Below are positions 1 to 8,985 of a stretch of 56,763 nucleotides of DNA, one piece after another. Location: contig CAUHQV010000013.1 in NCBI GenBank assembly GCA_959608625.1, forward strand, positions 1 through 56,763, read 5' to 3'. Position 1 is the stretch's first letter, and every line of letters starts with the position of its first letter. Both the position numbers and the translations under genes were made by a program. Below the pieces are notes generated by a model, which worked only from the letters and a program-made list of their open reading frames with translations, was not told where the DNA came from and did not search any database. The DNA comes from an uncultured Flavobacteriales bacterium. Lineage in GTDB: Bacteria > Bacteroidota > Bacteroidia > Flavobacteriales > UBA1820.

Positions 1-64
1 GAGTATTTACCTCCCCTCTCAAAACCGGTCTAGAAAAAACATTTATCTGGGCCGGTTATTTATT

Positions 65-361
65 TCAAGACAAACTGAGAGCAAAAGCAGCTAAAACCAA
101 TCCTGCATATAGTACAATCCCCGCCGTACGGTGCCACCACCGGGAAGGTTCTTTTTCCTTCAGGATATGGTATATGACGCCGCCTGCTCCACCGGCAATA
201 CACACCAGCACGAGCGGAAAGATGCGGAAGTTCATATCTCCCGCTTTGCCCTCACCGCCGAAAGCCGAAAACAAGGCCAGAAAAACGACCGCCAATACCG
301 CTCCCCAAAGGGCTGCCACCGGCCATCCTCCCTGTTGCGCGTGCTCATTCCTTCTGCCCAT
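65..361 (-). CDS. small hydrophobic membrane protein, unknown function
   Basis: The 98-residue product has three clear hydrophobic segments, at about residues 13-35, 46-66 and 78-97. They are separated by short charged loops, including a KEKEPSRWWHR loop before the last segment. This suggests an inner-membrane protein with three helices. The ATG lies 12 bases after the stop of the outer-membrane barrel gene on the same strand, so the two are probably co-transcribed. No family is recognised and no catalytic motif is visible. The coding call rests on the sustained membrane pattern and the tight spacing. Confidence 0.6.
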   Translation of the reverse strand: MGRRNEHAQQGGWPVAALWGAVLAVVFLALFSAFGGEGKAGDMNFRIFPLVLVCIAGGAGGVIYHILKEKEPSRWWHRTAGIVLYAGLVLAAFALSLS

Positions 362-373
362 CGTTGTGAAAAT

Positions 374-1105
374 TTAAAGCAGGTATACCAAAAGTCCGAT
401 ACTCAGGCTCCGGGTATCGTCCAGCCCGGTGATCTCCCCTACGCGGGAGGAACGGAACATCGAATTCAGGGTATAATCGGCCTTGAGCGTGAATTTGCCG
501 TAACCCACCTGGAGATTGGCAGTAAAGAGCCAGGTCTGGAGGTACGGGAGGTTGTAATAACGCGCTTTAAGATTCCCGTCGTTGCGGGTCGAATAGTCCT
601 TTATCACCCAGGAAGCCGTCACCCCGGTATAGACCCGCCAAAATTTGTATTTTTCGGCCGTAGAACCACGAAAACGGATCTGGAACGGTATATCTAGCGT
701 CTGCATGGAAAAACGGTTGGATTTATAATCCTCGCTGTCCATCAGGGCAATGTGCGGGATCCCGCTCGCATCCTTGATCATCGCCAGGTTGCTGTAATAG
801 TTGTGAAATGAGAATCCCACACCTGCGCCCAGGCCTATATTCCGGCGTTTATTCAATGGTATGTCGCGGATATAGCCCAAAGACAGGGTGTTGGAAAAGG
901 AATACGTCTTCATATCCGAAGGCATAGACGTCAGCACGTTGTATGTCAGGGCGACGAACAGCTGGTCGTCGAGGTAATTTCCTCCTTTGCCCCTCACCAG
1001 GTTGCGCACCAGGCTTTCGCTGTCCTGGGCATAGGTGTGCCGGGCCGTCCCGACCGACAGCAGCACGGCCAGGATCAATGCGGTTTTCTTAAAAGTCAGT
1101 TTCAT
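374..1105 (-). CDS. outer-membrane beta-barrel protein (PorT-like)
   Basis: The 243-residue product starts with a signal peptide ending near residue 26 (hydrophobic core ALILAVLLSVGTA, then ...TYAQ). The mature part alternates aromatic and polar residues, as in an 8-10 stranded barrel, and it ends in a hydrophobic strand (SIGLLVYLL) typical of outer-membrane insertion. It resembles the small PorT-like/DUF beta-barrel proteins of Bacteroidetes, whose substrates are mostly unknown. The 98-residue membrane protein follows after 12 bases. It precedes asnS on the same strand in coordinate order but lies downstream in transcription, 34 bases past the asnS stop, so it could be read from the asnS transcript. 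Confidence 0.7.
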   Translation of the reverse strand: MKLTFKKTALILAVLLSVGTARHTYAQDSESLVRNLVRGKGGNYLDDQLFVALTYNVLTSMPSDMKTYSFSNTLSLGYIRDIPLNKRRNIGLGAGVGFSFHNYYSNLAMIKDASGIPHIALMDSEDYKSNRFSMQTLDIPFQIRFRGSTAEKYKFWRVYTGVTASWVIKDYSTRNDGNLKARYYNLPYLQTWLFTANLQVGYGKFTLKADYTLNSMFRSSRVGEITGLDDTRSLSIGLLVYLL

Positions 1106-1139
1106 CGGGGTTTGGTTTTATAAGGGTTCTAAAATCGTA

Positions 1140-2567
1140 TCAGAATTCGGCGCTCTGGGGATAGCGGGGGAACGGGATCACATCGCGGATATTGCCCATT
1201 CCTGTGATAAATTGTACCAGGCGCTCGAATCCCAGGCCGAATCCGGAATGCGGCGCCGTACCGAAACGGCGCGTATCGAGGTACCACCAAAGCTCTTTCT
1301 GGCTCATGCCCATCTCGTTCATACGCTCTACCAGCACATCGAGGCGTTCCTCGCGCTGGCTTCCGCCCACGATCTCGCCGATACCCGGGAACAGCACATC
1401 CATCGCGCGGACTGTTTTTCCGTCCTCGTTGCGGCGCATATAGAACGCTTTTATCTCCGCCGGATAATCGTACAGGATCACCGGCCGGCCGAAATGTTTC
1501 TCGACCAGGAAGCGTTCGTGTTCGCTCTGCAAATCCATCCCCCAACCGGTGATCGGGAATTTGAATTTGTTCTTCTTGGCTTCCTTGCTGTGCTGGAGTA
1601 TTTCAATGGCTTCGGTATAGCTCACCCGCTGGAAGTCGTGTTGGAGCACGAAGTTCAGTTTTTCGAGCAGGGTCATATCCGAACGTTCGGAAGACGGTTT
1701 CTGGCTCTCGGTTTTGATGAAGCGTTCGTCCAGAAACGCCAGGTCGTCTTTACAGTGCTCCATCACATCGCGTACCACGCTCTTGATAAAGTCCTCGGCC
1801 AGTTCCATGTTCTCCTCGAGGTCGGCGAAAGCCACCTCGGGTTCGATCATCCAAAACTCGGCCAGATGGCGCGACGTGTTGGAGTTTTCCGCCCGGAACG
1901 TAGGCCCGAACGTGTAGACCTTGCCCAGAGACATCGCATACGTTTCCGCTTCAAGCTGCCCGGACACCGTGAGGTTGGTCTGGCGGCCGAAGAAATCCTT
2001 CGAGAAATCCGTCATGCCATTCGGCCTTTTAGGCGGGTTGTCATGGGACAATACCGATACGCCGAACATCTCCCCCGCCCCTTCACAGTCCGATCCGGTA
2101 ATGATCGGGGCATTGAAATAGAAGAATCCTTTCGAAGCGAAATACCGGTGAACAGCCTGCGCCGTCGTCGAGCGGACGCGCATTACCGCCCCGAACACAT
2201 TGGTACGGATACGCAAATGGGCTATTTCGCGCAGGAATTCCATCGAGTGGGCTTTAGGCTGAAGGGGGTATTCAGCAGGGTCGGCCTGCCCGAGTATCTC
2301 CACGGACGAGGCTTTCACTTCGTAATCCTGCCCTTTGCCCTGGCTCTCCACCACGGTACCGTTTACCGCCACGCAGGTACCGGCATATATTTTCTGGTCG
2401 GCCGTCAGCATTCCTTCCGGCACTACGCACTGCAGGTTCTTCACCGTCGACCCGTCGTTCAGGGCAATGAACATATCGTTGCGGAACGTGCGTACCCAAC
2501 CCATTACCCGGACTTCTTTACCTACCTGTCCTCCCGAGAGGATCTCTTTCACATCGGTGCGTCTCAT
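1140..2567 (-). CDS. asnS: asparagine--tRNA ligase (AsnRS)
   Basis: This cytoplasmic class II aminoacyl-tRNA synthetase charges tRNA-Asn with asparagine using ATP. The 475-residue length is normal for bacterial AsnRS. An OB-fold anticodon-binding domain occupies about residues 15-95 (VRVMGWVRTFRN). The class II catalytic domain follows, with motif 2 around residues 220-243 (FRAE at 224-227) and motif 3 at 442-467 (GLGFERLVQF). The GAD insertion of bacterial AspRS is absent, which separates it from AspRS. It is divergent from the gltB-gltD-asnB operon, which makes glutamate and asparagine, so supply and use of Asn are encoded side by side. The start is the ATG giving a standard N terminus ahead of the OB fold. 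Confidence 0.97.
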   Translation of the reverse strand: MRRTDVKEILSGGQVGKEVRVMGWVRTFRNDMFIALNDGSTVKNLQCVVPEGMLTADQKIYAGTCVAVNGTVVESQGKGQDYEVKASSVEILGQADPAEYPLQPKAHSMEFLREIAHLRIRTNVFGAVMRVRSTTAQAVHRYFASKGFFYFNAPIITGSDCEGAGEMFGVSVLSHDNPPKRPNGMTDFSKDFFGRQTNLTVSGQLEAETYAMSLGKVYTFGPTFRAENSNTSRHLAEFWMIEPEVAFADLEENMELAEDFIKSVVRDVMEHCKDDLAFLDERFIKTESQKPSSERSDMTLLEKLNFVLQHDFQRVSYTEAIEILQHSKEAKKNKFKFPITGWGMDLQSEHERFLVEKHFGRPVILYDYPAEIKAFYMRRNEDGKTVRAMDVLFPGIGEIVGGSQREERLDVLVERMNEMGMSQKELWWYLDTRRFGTAPHSGFGLGFERLVQFITGMGNIRDVIPFPRYPQSAEF

Positions 2568-2713
2568 TTGTATCTCTGTTTGTTTTAATTTACCAAGTTA
2601 CTACTAAAAATACACAATCTTCGTCTTTTGTCCTGCAAAATTGACGATTTTTATCGAGAAAAAATACTATCGCCCCCGAAAATAGCACGGAAGCCTTAAA
2701 ATAGGCTTGTGTT

Positions 2714-2760
2714 TTTTATGTTAAAACACATAAAACCATGCGTTGTTGTTATTTTTATGT
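2714..2760. repeat. three copies of TTTTATGT upstream of gltB
   Basis: TTTTATGT occurs at 2714-2721 and again at 2753-2760. Its exact reverse complement ACATAAAA occurs at 2728-2735, so the first two form a short dyad. The cluster ends about 30 bases before the -7 element of the gltB promoter and lies in the asnS/gltB divergent spacer. A regulator-binding site is a reasonable guess. No matching regulator is encoded nearby, and short A/T-rich repeats arise easily by chance. Confidence 0.35.
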
Positions 2761-2765
2761 AAAAA

Positions 2766-2799
2766 CCTTTCCCCGTATTATAATATTTCCCTATATTTG
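2766..2799 (+). promoter_or_regulatory. Bacteroidetes-type promoter for the gltB leader
   Basis: TATATTTG at 2792-2799 matches the Bacteroidetes -7 consensus TAnnTTTG. A weak -33 element (CTTTCC, 2767-2772) lies at about the usual spacing. Transcription would start near 2806, leaving a leader of about 190 nt before gltB that holds a short ORF and a hairpin. Confidence 0.55.
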
Positions 2800-2822
2800 T
2801 TGCCAAGTTTACAACGAAGGAT

Positions 2823-2885
2823 ATGCAAACCATCAATATGAATATTAATAATCGCTCCAGGAAGTCCATGTCGGGCTACCGGTAG
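2823..2885 (+). CDS. 20-residue leader peptide upstream of gltB
   Basis: An ATG about 17 nt after the predicted start of transcription opens a 20-codon frame. It begins MQTINMN and ends SMSGYR, with a TAG followed directly by further stop codons. It is rich in Asn (four of 20), Ser and Arg. It sits ahead of a terminator-like hairpin at 2913-2944 and the glutamate synthase/asparagine synthetase operon. This layout is what a transcription-attenuation leader for nitrogen amino acids would look like, but that role is an inference. Proof of translation is lacking and the frame could be accidental. Confidence 0.4.
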   Translation: MQTINMNINNRSRKSMSGYR

Positions 2886-2912
2886 TAAGTAGTGGTTTGT
2901 ATTCAACGATAT

Positions 2913-2950
2913 AAAATGCCTGCCGCTCTTGCGACGGGCATTTTCTCTTT
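2913..2950 (+). terminator. attenuator-like hairpin in the gltB leader
   Basis: AAAATGCC (2913-2920) pairs exactly with GGCATTTT (2937-2944), and the hairpin is followed by CTCTTT. It lies between the short leader ORF and the gltB start codon, about 50 nt upstream of the latter. That position would allow it to end transcription early. The U-tract is imperfect. Confidence 0.45.
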
Positions 2951-2998
2951 CGGGGCCAATATACGACAGTTCAGTGTGTGTAATATAAATGTGATGTT

Positions 2999-5900
2999 AT
3001 GATGCAGAAAACAACAAAAGAAGGTCTTTACGATCCGGATTACGAACGCGACGCCTGCGGGGTGGGCATGCTGGTGAACATCCGCGGGGAAAAGAGCCAC
3101 GACATCGTGGAATCCGCCCTCTCCGTACTGGAGAACATGCGCCACCGCGGCGCGGAAGGCGCGGACAACAAGACCGGCGACGGGGCCGGCATTATGCTCC
3201 AGATCCCCCACGAGTTCATCCTGCTGCAAGGGATCCCTGTGCCGGAAAAAGGCCGCTACGGTACCGGAATGGTCTTCCTGCCCCGGGACAAAGGGCAGCA
3301 ACAGGAAATTTTCTGCATCCTGAAAGACCAGTGCGAAAAACTCGGTCTGACCCTGATGCACGTGCGGGAAGTACCCGTCGATTCGGATATCCTGGGGGAA
3401 GCCGCCCGGCAGAACGAACCCGACATCCGGCAGGTGTTCGTCACCGGCGGCGATTCGCAGGACGACCTGGAAGTAAAGCTATACCTGCTGCGCAAGCACA
3501 CAGAAAACGAGATCGCCCGCAGCGGGATGCCCGGGAAAAAGGATTTTTATATATGTTCCCTTTCTACCCGGCGCATCATTTACAAGGGGATGTTGGAAAC
3601 GATGCAGCTCCGCCACTATTTCCCCGACCTTTCCGACCGGTACTTTACCAGCGCCTTGGCTTTGGTGCACTCCCGGTTCTCGACCAATACGTTCCCCACG
3701 TGGAGCCTGGCCCAGCCATTCCGTTTGGTAGCCCATAACGGCGAAATCAACACCGTACGCGGCAACCGCGAGTGGACGACCGCCCGCGAAAGCGCGCTGA
3801 CTTCCCCGACCCTCGGCCCGGCTTCGGAAATAAGCCCCATCATCCAACCGGGCATGAGCGACAGCGCTTCGCTGGACAACCTATTGGAATACCTCAACGT
3901 ATCCGGCATGAGTCTGCCCCACGCTATGGCCATGCTCGTCCCGGAGAGTTTCAACGAGAAGAACCCTATTTCGGCCGACCTGAAGGCTTTCTACGAATAC
4001 CATTCCATCCTGATGGAACCTTGGGACGGCCCTGCCGCCCTGCTGTTCTCCGACGGCCGATACGCCGGGGGAATGCTCGACCGCAACGGCCTGCGCCCGG
4101 CCCGTTACCTGATCACCAAGGACGACATCATGGTCGTCGCTTCGGAAGTAGGCGTCGTGAACTTCCCCCCGGAAAATATCCGTGAAAAAGGCCGCCTGCA
4201 ACCCGGTAAGATCATCCTGGTGGACACCGAAGAGGGCAAAGTCTACTACGACAAAGAACTCAAAAGGCAATTGGCCGAAGCGCGCCCCTACCGTACCTGG
4301 CTGGAAAACAACCGGGTGGAACTGGACAAACTCAAGTCGGGCCGCAAAATAGGAGAATCGACCGAGGATTTCCGCCGGCTGCTGCCCGCGTTCGGTTATT
4401 CGCGGGAGGATGTGGAGAAGATCATCACCCCGATGTGCACCACGGCGGCCGAACCTACCTCCTCGATGGGCAACGACACGCCGATCGCCATTCTTTCGGA
4501 AAAGTCCCAGCCGTTCTACAATTATTTCCGCCAGCAGTTCGCGCAGGTGACCAACCCGCCTATTGACCCGCTGCGCGAGGAATTGGTGATGAGCCTGGCC
4601 GAATACATCGGTTCAGTGGGCGGGCAGATCCTCTACCCGGACGAAAGCTATTGCAAAATGGTACGGCTGAAGCACCCTATCCTGACCAACACACAACTGG
4701 ACATCCTGTGCAACATCCGCTATAAAGGTTTCAAATCGGTCAAGCTCCCCATTCTGTTCGACATATCGAAAGGGGAACAAGGCCTGAAAGAGGCTCTCGA
4801 TACCCTGTGCGCCGAAGCGGAAAAAGCGGTGGACGACGGAGGGAGCTATATCGTGCTTTCCGACCGCGGCGTGGACGAATCGCATGCCGCTATCCCATCC
4901 CTGCTGGCCGTAAGCGCCGTACACCACCATCTGGTATCGGTGCACAAGCGGGTACAAACAGCCCTGGTAGTCGAAACGGGCGAGATGCGTGAAGTGATGC
5001 ATGCTGCCCTCCTCCTGGGATACGGAGCCAGCGCCGTTTGCCCCTACATGGCGTTCGCCGTGATCGGACAATTGGTCAAAGACCGCCAGATCCAGATGGA
5101 CTACCCTACGGCTGAAAAGAATTACATCAAAGCGATGCGCAAAGGATTGCTGAAAGTCATCAGCAAAATGGGTATTTCGACCCTGCGCAGTTACCGCGGC
5201 GCGAAACTATTCGAGGCCATCGGACTGGGCCGCGAGTTTTCCGATAAATATTTCGGGGGGACAGCCAGTGCTATAAGCGGGGTCGGTCTGAAGGAAGTGG
5301 CCGAAGACGTCATGAAAATGCACCGGAAAGGATTTTCCGATCCGGATACCGAACCGGGGGCGCTCCCGATGGAGGGATTTTACAGCTACCGCAAGAACGG
5401 CGAACAGCACGCCTGGAACCCGGAAACTATCTCCACCCTTCAACTGGCTACCCGCTTAGGTGACTACGCGAAATTCAAGGAATATACCTCCTTGGTGGAT
5501 AATAAAGAACACCCGGTATTCATCCGCGACTTCTTCGATTTCCAGAAAGGCACTCCCGTGCCACTGGAAGAGGTCGAAAGCGAGGCGTCCATCCTGCGCC
5601 GTTTCGTGACGGGGGCGATGAGTTTCGGCTCCATTAGTAAGGAGGCCCATCAGGCGATGGCCCTGGCGATGAACGCGATCCACGGGCGCAGCAATACAGG
5701 CGAAGGGGGCGAAGACCCTGAACGCTTCTCGGCGACCGTCGACGGGGTGTCCCTCCGCTCAGCTATCAAACAGGTAGCCTCGGGCCGTTTCGGGGTCACA
5801 GCCGAATACCTGGTCAACGCCGACGAAATACAGATAAAGGTTGCGCAGGGCGCCAAGCCCGGCGAAGGAGGCCAGCTCCCCGGGTTCAAAGTGGACAAAG

Positions 5901-7510
5901 TCATCGCCAAAACCCGCCATTCGATCGCCGGTATCTCGCTCATTTCCCCGCCACCGCACCACGATATCTATTCCATCGAAGACCTGGCCCAGCTCATCTT
6001 CGACCTGAAGAACGTCAACCCGAAAGCCGAGATCAGCGTCAAACTGGTCTCCGAAAGCGGAGTGGGCACCATCGCCGCCGGGGTAGCCAAAGCTAAAGCC
6101 GACCGCATCATCATCTCCGGGGCGGAAGGAGGAACGGGAGCTTCGCCCGCCAGCTCCATCCGCTACGCCGGCATGCCGACCGAGATCGGTATCTCCGAGA
6201 CCCAGCAAACCCTGGTGCGCAACGGCCTGCGCGGACAAGTGTACCTCCAGACCGACGGGCAGATAAAGACCGGGCGCGACATCCTGGTGATGGCTATGCT
6301 CGGGGCCGAGGAATTCGGCTTCGCCACGTCGGCCCTGATCGTGCTGGGCTGTGTGATGATGCGCAAGTGCCACATGAACACCTGCCCGATGGGCGTAGCC
6401 ACACAAAACGAAGAACTGCGCAAACGCTTTTTGGGACGCAGCGAATACCTGGTGAACTTTTTCACCTTCCTGGCCCGCGACGTGCGGGAACACTTGGCCG
6501 AACTGGGATACCGGAGCCTGGACGAAGTCATCGGCCGCGCGGATCTCATTCGCCGCAAGCCTTCGGACGGGGTGCCTAAGCACGACCTGATCGACCTTTC
6601 GCGCATCCTCCATATGCCGCAGCAGGCATCCAAGAATGCCCTGCGCCACCAGAGCGAACAACTCCACAATATCGCGGACGTCAAGGACCGGGAGATCATT
6701 CGCGCGGCGGTTCCGGCCCTGGAGCGCCGCCAGGAAACGTCGCTCGAATACCGGATCGTGAACACCGACCGTTCGGTAGGCGCTATGCTTTCCGGCGAGA
6801 TAGCCGCCCGCTACGGCGGGGAGGGCCTGCCGGAAAACACGCTCGAAGTGCGTTTCAAAGGCTCGGCCGGACAAAGCTTCGGGGCATTTTTGGCCCGGGG
6901 CGTGCATTTCCGCCTGGAAGGCGAGGCCAACGACTATCTCGGGAAAGGGCTTTCCGGAGGGCGCATCAGCCTGATGCCTCCGGCGCACAGTTCATTCGTC
7001 CCGCAGGACAATATCATCGCCGGCAATACCCTGCTGTACGGGGCTACCAGCGGACAGGTATTCATCAACGGCCGGGTGGGCGAACGCTTTGCGGTGCGCA
7101 ATTCGGGAGCTACCGCCGTAGTGGAAGGCGTGGGCGACCACTGCTGCGAATACATGACCGGAGGCCGCGTAGTGGTATTGGGGACCACCGGGCGCAATTT
7201 TGCCGCCGGTATGAGCGGCGGGGTGGCCTATGTATGGAACAAAGAAGGGGATTTCGACTACTATTGCAATATGGATATGGTCGAACTTTCCCTGATCGAG
7301 GATACCGCTTCGCGCCGGGAACTGCACGAACTGATCCGCAAACATTACCACTATACGGGCAGCCCGCTGGCCGGCATGATGCTGGACAATTGGAGCCGGT
7401 ACGTCGAAGAGTTCATCTCGGTAGTGCCCATCGAGTACAAACGGGTGCTCCAGGAGGAACAGATGGCGGCACTCGCCCGCCGGATCAACGAAGTGGAACG
7501 GGATTATTAA
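2999..7510 (+). CDS. gltB: glutamate synthase large subunit
   Basis: The 1503-residue product makes glutamate from glutamine and 2-oxoglutarate together with GltD. The N-terminal class II glutamine amidotransferase domain has its nucleophile in RDACGVGM (Cys20), so a short propeptide must be removed to expose it. A central linker domain follows. The FMN-binding synthase domain (about 850-1220) carries the [3Fe-4S] cysteines 1118, 1124 and 1129 (CVMMRKCHMNTC). A C-terminal beta-helix domain has repeated G-x-x-G turns. The full length matches bacterial GltB. Two consecutive ATGs (2999 and 3002) are possible starts. gltD begins 25 bases downstream, and the operon continues into asnB. Confidence 0.97.
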   Translation: MMQKTTKEGLYDPDYERDACGVGMLVNIRGEKSHDIVESALSVLENMRHRGAEGADNKTGDGAGIMLQIPHEFILLQGIPVPEKGRYGTGMVFLPRDKGQQQEIFCILKDQCEKLGLTLMHVREVPVDSDILGEAARQNEPDIRQVFVTGGDSQDDLEVKLYLLRKHTENEIARSGMPGKKDFYICSLSTRRIIYKGMLETMQLRHYFPDLSDRYFTSALALVHSRFSTNTFPTWSLAQPFRLVAHNGEINTVRGNREWTTARESALTSPTLGPASEISPIIQPGMSDSASLDNLLEYLNVSGMSLPHAMAMLVPESFNEKNPISADLKAFYEYHSILMEPWDGPAALLFSDGRYAGGMLDRNGLRPARYLITKDDIMVVASEVGVVNFPPENIREKGRLQPGKIILVDTEEGKVYYDKELKRQLAEARPYRTWLENNRVELDKLKSGRKIGESTEDFRRLLPAFGYSREDVEKIITPMCTTAAEPTSSMGNDTPIAILSEKSQPFYNYFRQQFAQVTNPPIDPLREELVMSLAEYIGSVGGQILYPDESYCKMVRLKHPILTNTQLDILCNIRYKGFKSVKLPILFDISKGEQGLKEALDTLCAEAEKAVDDGGSYIVLSDRGVDESHAAIPSLLAVSAVHHHLVSVHKRVQTALVVETGEMREVMHAALLLGYGASAVCPYMAFAVIGQLVKDRQIQMDYPTAEKNYIKAMRKGLLKVISKMGISTLRSYRGAKLFEAIGLGREFSDKYFGGTASAISGVGLKEVAEDVMKMHRKGFSDPDTEPGALPMEGFYSYRKNGEQHAWNPETISTLQLATRLGDYAKFKEYTSLVDNKEHPVFIRDFFDFQKGTPVPLEEVESEASILRRFVTGAMSFGSISKEAHQAMALAMNAIHGRSNTGEGGEDPERFSATVDGVSLRSAIKQVASGRFGVTAEYLVNADEIQIKVAQGAKPGEGGQLPGFKVDKVIAKTRHSIAGISLISPPPHHDIYSIEDLAQLIFDLKNVNPKAEISVKLVSESGVGTIAAGVAKAKADRIIISGAEGGTGASPASSIRYAGMPTEIGISETQQTLVRNGLRGQVYLQTDGQIKTGRDILVMAMLGAEEFGFATSALIVLGCVMMRKCHMNTCPMGVATQNEELRKRFLGRSEYLVNFFTFLARDVREHLAELGYRSLDEVIGRADLIRRKPSDGVPKHDLIDLSRILHMPQQASKNALRHQSEQLHNIADVKDREIIRAAVPALERRQETSLEYRIVNTDRSVGAMLSGEIAARYGGEGLPENTLEVRFKGSAGQSFGAFLARGVHFRLEGEANDYLGKGLSGGRISLMPPAHSSFVPQDNIIAGNTLLYGATSGQVFINGRVGERFAVRNSGATAVVEGVGDHCCEYMTGGRVVVLGTTGRNFAAGMSGGVAYVWNKEGDFDYYCNMDMVELSLIEDTASRRELHELIRKHYHYTGSPLAGMMLDNWSRYVEEFISVVPIEYKRVLQEEQMAALARRINEVERDY

Positions 7511-7535
7511 TTGAAAAAAGACAGGAGAAAATACG

Positions 7536-8969
7536 ATGGGAGACCCTAAAGCATTTCTGACCGTACACCGGCTCGAAGCGGGATACCGCCCGGTGCTCGA
7601 CCGCATACACGATTACAGCGAGGTAGAACAGACCCTCAACAGTTCCGACCGCCGCACGCAGGCTTCGCGCTGCATGGATTGCGGCGTCCCTTTTTGCCAT
7701 TGGGCCTGCCCGGTAGGCAACCGCCAGCCGGAGTGGCAGGACTTGTTGTACAAAGGTCGCATCGACGAAGCTTACAAATTGTTGGAGCAAACCTGCGATT
7801 TCCCGGAATTCACCGGGCGCATCTGCCCGGCGCTTTGCGAAAAAAGCTGTGTACTCAAACTGTCGGCCGACGAGCCGGTAACCATCCGCGAGAACGAAGC
7901 GGCCATTGCCGAAATGGCTTTCCGCGAAGGGTACGTGCAGCCTGTAAATCCTGTGCGCAACGGGTTGAAAGTGGCCGTAGTGGGAAGCGGGCCGGCCGGA
8001 CTGGCCGCCGCCAACCGGCTGAACCGTATGGGTTACACCGTAACGGCCTTTGAAAAGGACGAACTTCCGGGCGGACTGTTGCGCTTCGGTATCCCCAATT
8101 TCAAACTGAGCAAAAAGATCGTCGCGCGCCGTATCCGCCTGATGGAGGAAGAAGGTGTCGTCTTTAAAACGGGCGTGGCCGTCGGGAAAGATATTTCAAC
8201 CAAAGAGCTGTCCAAACAATACGACGCCGTATGCCTGGCCATTGGTGCCGAATCTCCGCGCGACCTGCCGGCCCCCGGGCGGGAACTCTCCGGAATCCAT
8301 TTCGCGATGGAATTCCTAGGCATGCAAAACCGTGTCCTGCAAGGCATCGACATTGCCCCTGGAAAAGCGATAAACGCCAAAGGCAAAAAAGTATTGGTGA
8401 TCGGCGGAGGCGACACCGGTTCGGACTGTGTGGGCACGGCCGTACGCCACGGTGCCGAGAGCATCACCCAGATCGAGATCATGCCCATCCCGCCCGAACG
8501 GCACAACCCCCAGACACCCTGGCCGATGTATCCCCAGGTGCTGAAAACGTCCAGTAGTCACGAAGAAGGGTGTACGCGTCGCTGGTGCTTGTCTACCAAC
8601 CGGTTCATCGGGGAGAACGGAAAGCTCTCCGGAGTGGAAGTGGAAGAAGTATCGTGGGAAACCCCGGCCGAAGGCGGGCGCCCTGTGTTGAAAAAGACCG
8701 GCAAGACGGAAGTCATTCCGGCCGACCTCGTCTTTCTGGCAATGGGATTCGTATCCCCCGTACAGGAAGGCCCGGTAAAAGAACTCGGCCTGCCTACCGA
8801 TGCCCGGCAGAACATCGCAGTGGACAAATCCCAGTTCACCGGCACGGACAACGTATTTGCCGCCGGGGATGCGGTAAGCGGAGCCTCGCTGGTGGTACGT
8901 GCCATGGCCTCGGGGCAGAAAGCCGCCAAAGCCATCGACCGGTTCCTGAAGAAAAAACATCACAAATAA
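7536..8969 (+). CDS. gltD: glutamate synthase small subunit (NADPH-dependent)
   Basis: The 477-residue product passes electrons from NAD(P)H through FAD and iron-sulfur centres to GltB. N-terminal cysteines 46, 49, 54 and 58 (CMDCGVPFCHWAC) and 97, 101 and 105 (CPALCEKSC) match the two [4Fe-4S] sites of the family. The FAD-binding motif is VAVVGSGPAG (146-155), the NAD(P)H-binding motif is VLVIGGGDTG (286-295), and a C-terminal GDAVSGASLV motif contacts FAD. The gene starts 25 bases after gltB and ends 16 bases before asnB. Two subunits of one enzyme are therefore made from one transcript, with asparagine synthetase behind them. Confidence 0.96.
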   Translation: MGDPKAFLTVHRLEAGYRPVLDRIHDYSEVEQTLNSSDRRTQASRCMDCGVPFCHWACPVGNRQPEWQDLLYKGRIDEAYKLLEQTCDFPEFTGRICPALCEKSCVLKLSADEPVTIRENEAAIAEMAFREGYVQPVNPVRNGLKVAVVGSGPAGLAAANRLNRMGYTVTAFEKDELPGGLLRFGIPNFKLSKKIVARRIRLMEEEGVVFKTGVAVGKDISTKELSKQYDAVCLAIGAESPRDLPAPGRELSGIHFAMEFLGMQNRVLQGIDIAPGKAINAKGKKVLVIGGGDTGSDCVGTAVRHGAESITQIEIMPIPPERHNPQTPWPMYPQVLKTSSSHEEGCTRRWCLSTNRFIGENGKLSGVEVEEVSWETPAEGGRPVLKKTGKTEVIPADLVFLAMGFVSPVQEGPVKELGLPTDARQNIAVDKSQFTGTDNVFAAGDAVSGASLVVRAMASGQKAAKAIDRFLKKKHHK

Positions 8970-8985
8970 AACTACAAAGAAAACC

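Noticed and set aside
1035..2588. 517-codon open frame on the plus strand opposite asnS
   Set aside because: It is antisense to a complete, recognisable AsnRS. Long antisense frames are common in GC-rich genes, and this one has no family features.
5759..6988. 409-codon minus-strand frame within gltB
   Set aside because: Shadow of the gltB synthase domain, with no domain or start signal of its own.
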